From: Halichondria panicea
Taxonomy: Eukaryota; Porifera; Demospongiae; Suberitida; Halichondriidae
Assembly (NCBI RefSeq): GCF_963675165.1
Contig: NC_087379.1
Span: 7,594,339 to 7,658,338, forward strand
Direction of reading: 5' to 3'
Length of the DNA: 64,000 bases
Below the pieces are notes generated by a model. It was not told the origin of the DNA, ran no database searches, and saw only the letters and a list, made by a program, of their open reading frames with translations. Below, in pieces: positions 20,964 through 32,190 of the stretch (positions are counted from its first letter, which is position 1; each line of letters begins with the position of its first letter). The translations under genes were made by a program, and so were the position numbers.

Positions 20964-23900
20964 CTATTTCCATTTTGCATAGGTCTCCAGTAGAAAGATG
21001 AGGAGAATGGAGAAAAAGTAGAGACCTCCCACAATCAATCCCAGGAAAAACTGCACACGGAGAAAAAACATTGTAGCTATTATCAGGAGTGTATGGAGAC
21101 TCCCGCCATTATATACATGCATGGCTCAAATATTATTTGTGCAGCTACATTATTATAATACTGTAAGACCTCGATTTAAGGCGACCCTCCAAATATGCGA
21201 CACCCAGGAGATTCAGCAATTTTTTGACCTCTAAAAATAGCGACAGCTGCGTTGACAATATTTTTTAATGTCGCGTTCTAAATAGAGGTAAATGTAGCCA
21301 CTCCCTAACTTCGATTGTAGCCCACTGGAAAATCAGTTTTTTTAAGCGGCCTGAAATCGAGGCAAGTAGACCCTGTAAAGTTACCTCCAATTAGATGCGA
21401 CCCTCTAAATATGCGACACCAGGACTTCAATATAATTTTTCAAACTCCAAAAGATGCGACCTCTGGCTTCATAATTATTAAAAAGTGTCGCTTTAAATCA
21501 AGATCTTACGGTAGAATGGGAACAGTGTAATATGAATAGTGACACACTATATAGCAGGAAGCGAGGTATTGTTGGATTACTGAAGAATGGGAACTACACT
21601 GATATATTGATTGCGAAATAGCTTACCACGTAGGTGTGCTTGAACCCAAAACCAGCTGCTATGGCAATGATCCCAACAGCAAACTCTATGAGCAGGATCA
21701 CTGTCACCTCTGTGTGTGTGTGTGTGGGTGTGTGTGTGGGTGTGTGTGTAGGGGGTCATAATAGTTTTTAAATACAATAAACGGTCGGGGTATAAATTAT
21801 TGCAAATAGTACTACAGCAATATCAAAGAGCTTACCAGCGGAGAATTGCCAGTCAAGGTCTCTGAAGTAGATAAGGCCAGCAAAGACAGCCAGACCCAGA
21901 GTGTTGTTCATGGTGGCTGCTCCATACAGCTGGAGGGAGACAATACGACACAGCGTTAAAATGAAGCATCTTTGAACGCCATAACAGTTGGTCCAATAAC
22001 ATTAATTTTATGATGTTCTGAAAGCTTAGAGAGAGGTCTTTCAAATGATGTGTTAAACTCAAAAGTCTACTTTGGGCCTGTTTTGATCTTTTCTTCCAAA
22101 TTTGGAATTTGAACATACCATCTGAACGAGCTCCTTCTAAGCTTTCCAAAAATAAAGAAAATCATGGATTACCGGAACTCTAGTAACAGAGTGCTCTAAG
22201 CATGCAGCTCAGATGATGTACTAATCAAGTGCAACTACAGACTTGCACACCTGTGCGTAGGTCATGGAGGTGGTGGTCTTCTTCCTCTTGGCAGCGAATA
22301 TGAGAGAAGAGATGATCTCACTAGCATTGGAGCAAATTGGGGTCACCACAAATGACACGTAGAACACTGTGGCCAAGGGGTTAACAAAATTAATTACAAG
22401 AGGTCAAAATGCAAGGAGATCATACCTGGAATGGGTATATACTGTCCGAACTTTGAACCCTCTTCATTTTGATACTCAGCGTTAGTCTTGTCAGTGAGTG
22501 CCGTCAAAACGTTCACCATAGGGTCCGAAAACACTGTCACCATGACGACACCAAAAATCAGAAAGAAAAGGGACTTGATTAGAATCAACCATTTTGGATC
22601 TTCTTTCTCCTCCTATAAATAGCCGAGAGTCAGTAGCCATGGCAACCACTAGTAGCGCTCACTTACATGTACGTCTTCCTTATTCTCCGGCTTGTGAGTC
22701 TCTGCATCTGTCTCCTCTTTTACTGCCTCCTTGTTGGCTCTGTGCATCTGCCAAGTCTTAGCGTACTTCCTCTGAGTGGTTGCTGTGTAACGGAGGGGGT
22801 GTGGTCATATTAGTGCCAGGGGCAAAATACAGCCCATTTCAACCAAATACCATAGACTATGTATTGTTTTTCACAAAAGTAAAACAATTTGGCAAGCTGC
22901 TTTGGGAGGCCGTACCTTCACTAAAAATCAATCAATTAAGCTGGTGATGTTTTTGGACCCTATGGCTAATTACATGTAATTAATGCAATTATAATAATTA
23001 GCTCTAGACAAGTCTGTGTAATTACCTACCTGGCAGTATTGGCTGAGTTTCGTCATCCTGACCATCAGTAGCCTCGTCAGCCTTCTGGACGGCACTGGAA
23101 GCCGGTGTAGTGCTCTTCTTTGTGGTGAATGCTTGGATGCTGTTCACATAGAATCTCTTCAGCACACGACGTTTTATCCTGAAAAGAGAGATAATAATTA
23201 TAGATATGTTATAATTTTGGTCACAATGACAACTCACGTTTCTTCTCGGCGTAGCTGATCCTTCCTCCTAGACCCGACACTGAACAACACCTATGTAACC
23301 ATAGCAACACGTAACATACAGGTGTACGATAGTAGAGCACTGTAATGTATACCTGAAAAACAAGGAATGCTATGAGGAAAATGGTAGCCATTATACAAGT
23401 GGCCAGTGATGAGTTTTTGATGTAGTCGGGTTGACCACTAGTGGAGTTAGTCATATTAGGAGTGGTGGAAGGTCCCCAGTGCCAGTCCGCCCCCTGTACC
23501 ACACTGTGTGAGGGGGTGGTGTGAGGGGGTGTGATGTGTGGGGGTGTGTGGACTCACAAGTAGGGTATGGTGGTGATGAGCATGATGATGGCACCATACG
23601 TCACATCAGGTTGAAAGGACACACCCTAATAAAAACACAGTGATAAGTTAAATGACACTATGGGATTATGCGGATATACATGTATAATAATTATACTGAC
23701 TTGTTTCCAGAAGCTCTTGATGGTGAACTTGCTGGTCCTCTCATCCACACCCTGACCATGCACCAGGTCCACACGTGCGAGGATAAGACTCCCCAACCAA
23801 GGCAGAGTGAGTAGCATGATGGTACTACCAGCAAGGGTCCTACAACACAACACAATCAGTGTGATTACCATGACAACTGGTGCTAAGATAGCACTATTTG

Positions 23901-25052
23901 GCACAGAGTTGTTCTCCGAAAAATTCCTATTATGCTACCACGCTGCATCCCCTCCCCCTCACCCTGACCCCATTCCAACAGCTATCTGTGTGTTGGCCTA
24001 CCCCTCACCCCATTCCAACAGCTATCTGTGTGTTGGCCTATACCCCTCACCCCATTTCAACAGCTATCTGTGTGTTGGCCTATACCCCTCACCCCATTCC
24101 AACAGCTATCTGTGTGTTGGCCTATACCCCTCACCCCATTCCAACAGCTATCTGTGTGTTAGCTTCCTCCCTGTCCCCATTCCAACAGCTATCTGTGTGT
24201 TGGCCTATACCCCTCACCCCATTCCAACAGCTATCTGTGTGTTGGCCTCCTCCCTGTCCCCTGACATTCCAGAGAACACTATCATAACAGAGTCAGGTAT
24301 CGCCCCCAGGAGAGGCAGGACAACTCCCCCAATGATGGCTGCAGGCAGACCAAGGTCCAGTAGCAGCTCTGCACCATCTGGCATAGCAGCAAACAGTATA
24401 ACAGGGCACACACATCACTGGCCAGGCTTACCTGAGATCATCTTGGCTGCACCTGCCAGTAGGGCACCATAGAAGAGCACTAGGATGAGGTTACCAGTGA
24501 TCTGTGTATACACAAGAGGTAGTGAAATACTAAACACTAAGCATTCAAAGGAACTGAAAGTGTCAGTAAGTTTGTTAATGTTTATGCAGTGACTATGTAC
24601 ACATGCTAAACATGCTTGATGAGGTAACTTACAGTGATGGAGCATGGTGTAAGCTCAAACACACAATCCTGCAGGAGAAATTTGCATTTTATGGAATATT
24701 GGTCTACTCTACAAACACTGTAGCTAGCTAGTTGGGGAGGCTGCACTGGTTAATAATGGTAGCTAGCTAGTTGGGGAGGCTGCACTGTTTAACAATGGTA
24801 GCTAGCTAGTTGGGGAGGCTGCACTGTTTAACAATGGTAGCTAGCTAGTTGGGGAGGCTGCACTGGTTAACAATGGTAGCTAGCTTGTACCAATGAAAGG
24901 TTCTTCTTGACAGTGTTGTTGTCTGCATTAGGTATAGATAGATCATCATACTCATAGTCAAGGCTGGAACTGAGGACAGACTTTCCTTCAATGGCCACGC
25001 TCACAACCAACAGCAAGGAGAGCAGGGAACAGAGTGAAGTTAGGACACCCAT
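20964..25052 (-). CDS. NCL/CAX-type Ca2+/cation antiporter
   Basis: This is a CaCA-superfamily exchanger that moves Ca2+ (or another cation) against Na+ or H+. The first exon encodes a signal-like MGVLTSLCSLLSLLLVVSVA. The first alpha repeat reads LPLLGAIPDSVMIVFSGMSG, then DREEANTQIAVGMG joined across an intron to TLAGSTIMLLTLPWLGSLIL, strongly recalling plant NCL proteins (GLLAGSTVMLLT). A charged cytosolic loop (23290-22670) follows, and I see no EF-hand in it, although plant NCLs have them. The second alpha repeat is VVTPICSNASEIISSLIFAAK, then LYGAATMNNTLGLAVFAGLIYF and the C-terminal helix FFLGLIVGGLYFFSILLIFLLE, stop at 20964. The intron after GMG carries a junction-derived minisatellite. 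It is divergent with the multi-PH gene, 382 bp away. Confidence 0.82.
21161..21511. mobile_element. pogo/Tc1-like MITE, 351 bp
   Basis: The ends ctgtaagacctcgatttaag and (reverse complement) ccgtaagatcttgatttaaa form imperfect terminal inverted repeats of about 26 bp, flanked by TA on both sides. The internal sequence repeats 'aaatatgcgacacc' twice and has no coding frame. TIRs reading CCTCGATTTA next to TA are typical of pogo/mariner-derived miniature elements. It lies in an intron near the 3' end of the antiporter gene. Confidence 0.75.
23970..24290. repeat. minisatellite made from an exon-intron junction
   Basis: Seven copies of 'attccaacagctatctgtgt' lie about 40-43 bp apart. On the minus strand each reads ACACAGATAGCTGTTGGAAT followed by GGGGTGAGG in most copies, which is the end of the antiporter exon (NTQIAVGMG) plus its splice donor. 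The true exon end is the copy at about 24220-24250. One internal copy (about 24140-24175) also keeps the upstream codons DREEAN. Using any distal donor reads through an in-frame TGA, so only the first donor gives a full protein. Confidence 0.85.
24718..24888. repeat. 39-bp tandem repeat
   Basis: Four copies of 'ggtagctagctagttgggga' plus 'ggctgcactgtttaacaat' sit in the first intron of the antiporter gene. Copies differ at one or two bases. Confidence 0.85.
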
Positions 25053-25434
25053 CTTTAACTTTACTTAGTTTCAAAACAAAGTGGAAGGTCATGCTGGAAG
25101 GTCAATTGAAAGTAGGAGGGGCTGAGCATATCCTAAAGGGGGCGGAGCTAAAATTAATTTAATTTCTGTAAGTGGGCGGGGCTAAGCAAATTGTATCTGT
25201 ACTTGTCAAGACACACTCCATGTTTCTAGTTTAGTTTATAGCCTATAGTGTAGAGAAGCATTCATATATCATAGTCTGCGTAGAGACAGAGCTTGTAGGG
25301 TAACGTATTGGACACTATTGCAATCAAGAGAGAGTTCTGCACAGAGTACATTACACAGTACATGGCTGAAGCTAGCTGCTGATAGTAGTAGCAAATCCTA
25401 TCAAGCAAGAAGACTACAAGAAGACTAGTGAGGA
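25053..25434. promoter_or_regulatory. probable bidirectional promoter, antiporter / multi-PH gene
   Basis: The two start codons are 382 bp apart and divergent. The stretch includes short repeats of 'ggcggggctaagc' type (25105-25190), which resemble GC-box sites but are not diagnostic. Confidence 0.45.
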
Positions 25435-28400
25435 TGTCGAGCCTTTCAGAGTCCAAGGAGATGATGGCTGGTGAGGCTCACACTATTGTCACCAACCTTA
25501 ACCATGCACACACATGTCACAGCATGCAATATGCAGTGGGTGATATTAATAAAATATTGTGCAAATGAATGTGTTGGGGCTCCTAATGAAGCACATGTTA
25601 ACACTTAGTTCAGGTCAATAGTTGCATGAGACCATCGCCTAGTTAGTGCTCTAGGCCCTCCAACATTCTAGTGGCTAGACCAACTGCTAGCAGGCACCGA
25701 AACTATTTACACAATTAAATGATTAACATGGAAAGCATGCACAGTAACTAGGATACTGATGTGTTGAAATGTGAACGATCATGGTCTCATAATACAATGA
25801 AACTCAATGCTGTATTGTTGATACTCTGCTTTATGATGACTGTAATGGATCATTTCATCCCACTCTCTGCCCACCCAGTTATCAATATGGGCCTCCCCAA
25901 CATCTCCAAGTTCCTCCGAGTCGTTCTCAAGAAAGAGAAGTTATCGGAGGAGGCGGAGTCAATGCGTGCTCATTATGACGGCCTCCTGTCTGCACTGGAG
26001 CAAGGTTCAGGGGTTAATCACCTCCGACCTGTCAGTATTATCGGTGACGATGACGGTGGTTATTTCTCAGGGAACAGAACACGAGGTGAGTGCCCTGAGG
26101 CTAGGGTAGAGGGGTAGGCTAGGGGAGAGGGGTAACCATAGCGTGTGTGTGTGCCTATCAGGTGCAAGTCTATGCATGAGTTGTTGTGGTATTATTATCA
26201 ACTGGGTGGGCCCACTCTCTTTGTTTGCTGCCTAACCACCCCATTACGTGCATAACTGGTCTGACACACCAAGTGAAGTGACTGCTTGCCAACTATTTCT
26301 GTTTGACTGTTTCCTATATGAACCCTAAGTGTTGTTGATTATAGTAATAATATGGCTCTAATAACATGTAGGTAGTGAACACAATATATGGGAGTGAGTA
26401 ACTGGACCCTAATGTGTGCGTGTGTGCGTGCTTCTATAGCTGGCTTGCATCTATAGTGATGTGGCCTCTCAATTCCAGGAAATAGTGATGCTCTTATATC
26501 CTGTTGTACCCTGGGATTATCTCATCTCTGGGAGACTGTTGCCATGTGTACTCATGTCTTGTTCTGTAACCCTTGTCTTCCCAGGGTAATTTCTGTTAAG
26601 TGTTAGAATGAGTTGTTTGAGGTTGTCTGAGGAACCTTCTCTCCACACAATATCTCATAGCCACTGTTCTGCCTGCCACTCTTGGTATCTGGAATGTCCA
26701 CTGGTATTCAATAGATGTCACTGCCCAAAACAACCATAATAATACAAAGTAATTGTAACAATTCCATAATAACAAATTATTTTGTATATTGACTTGAACC
26801 GTAATGCCCTCTTGTTAATAGCTGTGTCATGTGTGTTTATTGAAAGTTTGTAAAAGCCGTTTTTAGATTAACTCTCACTCGTGTTGTTTTGATAGTAATG
26901 AAAGCTACCGTCGCTAACCGTACACACAGCTCGTTAGTTGTGCACCGCTCTCTGTCGCTAACCGTACACACAGCTCGTTAGTTGTGCAACGCTCTCTGTC
27001 GCTAACCGTACACACAGCTCGCTAGTTGTGCACCGCTCTCTGTCGCTAACCGTACACACAGCTCGTTAGTTGTGCACCGCTCTCTGCTGCTAACCGTACA
27101 CACAGCTCGCTAGTTGTGCACCGCTCTCTGTCGCTAACCGTACACACAGCTCGCTAGTTGTGCACCGCTCTCTGTCGTTAACCGTACACACACAGCTCGT
27201 TAGTTGTACACCGCTCTCTGTGTGTGCAATAGTGCATGCCCCCACTTTATACTAGCCTCGTATATATATGCAGCTGTTTTGTCTATGCTAACAGCAGCTG
27301 GATGACTCGTGGCCAGGCATGACTTTGAACTGTGCCGACTCAAGTACTTTGTTTGACAACTATAACCTTTAGTATCAAAATTCACCGGCCACTTCCCCTC
27401 AAATCTGCAGCACATGTGTTTATATTCCAGTTACTGTTATGTGGTGTATTTCCTGTGCCAGTAGCCAGCCTTTCTGTCCTTAGCATTATGTGTGGAGAGT
27501 GGAATTCATATCCTTGGCTTCCAACCATCTCTGTGGCCTTTGGTTAATACCTCCACACCCACAAACATGCAGGAAGACTGTGCGTATGTGTGCATATGTT
27601 ATAGGGTAGCTTCCGTGTGTGCAGCTAGCTAGCTATATAGCAAGGGTTCAGTTACCATCTGTGGTGAATATAAAAACAAGCACTTGTTGTAATTCAAATT
27701 GTGGCTGGGTTGATTTTGCATTGGGAGGAAACCTGATATCCATACCCTCTTGTTAGCAACCATGGTTAGTGTGGGTGTGACTGGGGAGAGATAGAAGTCT
27801 GGCTACCTACGCTGCCTGATGTAATTACTGTATGGCTTGTGTGTGCTCTGCTGTACTGTGTGTACGGACTGTATGCATGCTATACTGCTATATAGAGTAT
27901 GCTAGTGCTACATGGAGTGTGTTTGAGCTGTGTTGGGGTGTGTTATAGCACTTAGCATGGATCATTAAAGCTGGTAGTCAACTGACAGACAGCCCCACCA
28001 CCACTACTGAGTTAATTGTTTCATGTCTGCCATCACAACTCAAACTAACTTCAGTGGCTCCACTCTCCTGGAGATCTAAGGACAGTTAATGATATTCATA
28101 GTCCCCTAGGCCACTGTGCCAATGGCATTCATGAGGGAGAAGTTTTGTGTGCCTGAGGGCATTCACAGAGACACACTCTATTATAGGGAGCAGTCTGTAG
28201 TCTGTCTGGGTTTGCTCAGAGTTGCTGTGTGCTGTGTGCTGTGTGTGTGTGTGCTGTGTGCTGTGTGTGTGTGTGCTGTGTGCTGTGTGTGTGTGGGTGG
28301 CTGGCTATCCAGCTACTCAGTAAGTAGGAGTGGGCGCTCTGTAAACTGTGTACATTGCCTCTATCTGGTACATTGACTTTGTTTATCAGCTAATCAGTCC

Positions 28401-31400
28401 ATCTATACACTCTAAGGAGGTGTGATGCCTCAATATTAGGGTGTCTTTGGAGGTCCTAATTGCTCAAGCCATTTACCGCTGTTAGTCGCATAGCTGTGTA
28501 TTCACTGAGTGTGGTAACCTGCCAAATACTCTTCGTGGAGCACTTGTATTCGACAACATTTGTCAGCTCCTTATGAGGCATGCTATATAAGAGCTGGCAT
28601 TTCATTGCTTCTATTCAGTGCTCAGTGTTAGCTACAGGCGAGGCCTGAATAGAAGTTGCTTGTCTATAAAGAGAGCAAGTTGTTCCGGTAATGGTCAGAG
28701 TCTGAATAGAACTTTAGCACTAATAGTGAGACTAATATTTATAGCTAGGTGACAAAGAACTTGTGAGAGATGGAGCATTTAGACTTTGAGGATTCCTTCT
28801 GGAAGCTCTTCATCGAGAACACATGTGTGTACCTACCTTTTTGTGGAAGACAGTTATTGATTGCCTATTGTAAACAAACCAGTTATGCCTTGAACCATTG
28901 TACCTAATGAGATGATATCACTAGCACAATTGTGTCCATGTCCTTGTCATGTGGTCCCTATCATCTCTCTGACTTAACTATGGGTTGTCCTATCACCCTG
29001 CCAAGGCTGGTATTGTAGTCTGCATACCAGTTACCTTGACACACTGTTAGGGGTTGGCAGGGTACCTCCTGGTAGTTATCTGTATGTCCATTACCCGAGG
29101 CTTATTTGTATATCAATTCAATCTTGTTTTGGCACTCACACACACAGTTTCAGAGCTGTTGGATCAATCCAAGGGCCTGCCTGGGATATGCCACTCTGGT
29201 TATCTTTTAAGGAGGGATGACAAGTACCGCTGGCACCGATCCTGGTGCAAGGCAGACAGCAAAGAAATGAAACTATTCATATACGAAGATCTCAATGAAG
29301 AGATACTCATTCGATCCTTCTCTCTCGACGGTGTGACCACACGCTTCGGTCCCCATCCCGTACCAGACTCGGACAAGGAGAACAGTTTTGCTATCTGTGG
29401 AATTGGAATAGCCATTGAGCCGTTGAATGTACCAACTACTGAATTGAATGATTCCAATGGCCTTGTGTCTCCTGCCCCTCCCACCTCCAATGGGAGTAGC
29501 TCCATTGATGAAGCATACTTTGCTGCTTACTCCGACAGTGACTATCGACAGTGGAAGGATGTACTGCACATGCTCACTGGCTCTAGAGAGTCATCACGCA
29601 TCTCTCTGTCATATCTGGACAATCCCCAATGGCTGGGAACACACGACTCCACCTCAACCAGCTCTTCCAGTTTTGGCTCTAACAGAGAATCTATGATTTC
29701 CACGACATCGTCTGTGAACCGTAACTCTGGCAAGATCGAGATATCAGAGCTTGCTAGGATGGATGGTGGTGTTGGGGAGGACTCTGTGAAGGACTCTATG
29801 AAGAGACTGTCAGCTGCCAAGCAACAGCAACCACTCCCATCACCACCGCACGTACCTCATGTCCTGGTGAGTACGGAGGGCAGCAGAGGAGGTCCGAATC
29901 ACTACAAGTTCAGTGCATTGATGTCACGTGATAACGTGTCCAGGCCAATGCACCAGCACTTGTAGTGATTCGTGTGCGCATGGTCGGACTCCTCTGCTGG
30001 GGTAGTAATAACGTACTTTCATTGAGTGGTTTGTCATTAGTAATGTTTGCATTGGAATTAGTTCCAAGTAGTTAGTTTTGGGCACTTAGGGTATTGTGTG
30101 CGAGCAGTCTGATCTTTTGTCAACACTTGTCCTGTCAAAATTGTATTATTCTAAGCCATGCACTGGACAAAATAATCATACATTTCCTTTAAACTTTAAA
30201 AGAAATAAACGCTCAGGAAACACTCGAGATTAGCCATATTGCAAGGAAAACTGAGTGTTTCCAGAATGTATTATTTAATGATTATTTCGCCCAGTGTGGA
30301 CTCTTGAGTAATCTTAGTTTATTGACATGGGAATACAGTAGCGCTACTAGCCGTGAGTATAGGACTGAGCTAATGAGCTACAGCTGCTGTTGTTTGCCCC
30401 CCAGTCTCCTCTGTATTCAAGAGGTGTAGCCAGCTCAGACCATGACTAGCATTGAGACTGTGAATACACTCGGCCCGTCCCTGTAACATGAGCCTAATAG
30501 CACCATCATTCATGATCAATGCTTGACTCCCCGGTGCAATAAGATAGTGCATCATTTGACTGTGTAAGTTGTGGGTTATTCAACAGATTGAACAACTTTC
30601 AGAATGTATAGTGCCTAGTTCCTACAAGGCTCTGTTGCCTTAAGGCAGTACCTACACTGTGTTTACTCCCTATTTGAACTTATGTTATTGTGAATAATGC
30701 TGAGCTGGTGTATTGTATCAGCAGCTTGAGTTTGTGGTGCAACAGATGTTGTGGTTACCGTTCTAATTCTGTTAATGGCATGTCTATGGCAGTGTAGTAC
30801 ATACCACTATATTGTGGCCTCCTTTATAATTAGCTGGTGGTTTCAACAGCTGTCTTACACACACCACACACACCCTCACACCACACACACCCTCACACAC
30901 CCTCACACATCACACACCCTCACACACACACAGCCGGAGAACGTGCCACTACCTGACGACGATGACGACAACGGGAGTGTAGGGACCATCTACGAGAGCA
31001 TTGACAACCTAGTCTCACAGTTTGATGATGCCATGAGAGCTACGGCCGCAGCTATGGGTCAGATCGGACAAAATATGAAGTCTGGGGGAAAGAAACGCAA
31101 GAAGAAGCACAACGTGTTGTCTCGTCAGACATCGTTCCTTACCCGGGGTAAGACAGGAAGTAAATCCAACTTCCTGTCTGATAAGAAGTCCGAGTTAGAG
31201 AGAGGGGACAAGTACACTGGCTACTTGTTCAAGAAGACCTCCAGTGGCTCGTGGAAGAAGAGGTGGTGCACTCTCAAGGGTTGCGTGTTTGGATATTACA
31301 AGTAAGTGCTGTTCCTTGTACCCCCCCTGTGTACCCCCCCCCTGTGTACCCCCCCCTGTGTTATAATCGTCAAATTAAACAGTTTGTTTGAAAATGTAGT

Positions 31401-32158
31401 TGTTAAAACCAACGATTTTTTAGCAAACTGGGAACCGGCATGACTTACTTCCACAATAATTGGGCTGAAAATTTAGACTTACAACAAAAATGTGAAGTAT
31501 TGTGTTGCAGTAGAGGACCACGGCATACCAGAGGAGGTATGACAGGCGAGTGCAGCTCTAGCAATTAGTCTTTGATTGGGCAATAAGTATCTGCCCACAC
31601 TGTGTGTTGTTGCTCAGTGTAATCAGAGGCTAATTGCTTGCATCACGCCTGTCGTACCTCCTCTGATGCCGTACAGTTAATAGTTGGTAAAATGAAAAGT
31701 TAAAATTAGATCCATTTATGCTCTGTGTAATCATATACCATTGACCCCCGTTTGACCTCTACTGCTACAGGGGACCAGAGGAGGGTCATGGACGTGAGTA
31801 CGTGGTGCTGGACGCAGAGGTCAGCAGGGTCAACGACACCAAACGCTCGTTTGCCTTCTCCCTGATGTGTAAGGGAGTGGATGAGATGTTCCTAGCTGCA
31901 GAGGATGATCATCTGTACGAGGCTTGGATGGCAAGACTTAACACAGCATCAAGAAATCATGGTACGAGTCTTCTTAGTCTTTGTAGGCTTACAAGCATAG
32001 TCTTTAGTTACATAGATGAGTATCTTTTTTTATATGTACTGTACTGTACTTGCATTGGTCTAGTCGTTGACTCCCCCCCCCTCACACCCCTCACAGGAGA
32101 ATACTCAAATGCCTGGACTAACTGGCAGAGTGAGGAGAACCTAGCCGGCGGCCCCAAG

Positions 32159-32190
<32 letters not shown>

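Noticed and set aside
23807-24472. 221-codon plus-strand frame with repeated LYPSPHSNSYLCVG
   Set aside because: It is antisense to the antiporter exon and its junction minisatellite; the minus strand gives the conserved transporter sequence.
25262-25456. Minus-strand 64-codon frame in the antiporter/multi-PH gap
   Set aside because: No homology, and it overlaps the first coding exon and 5' region of the multi-PH gene on the other strand.
28116-28376. Plus-strand frame rich in Val-Cys near 28116
   Set aside because: It crosses a TGTGCTGTG repeat inside an intron of the multi-PH gene and has no splice-compatible neighbours.
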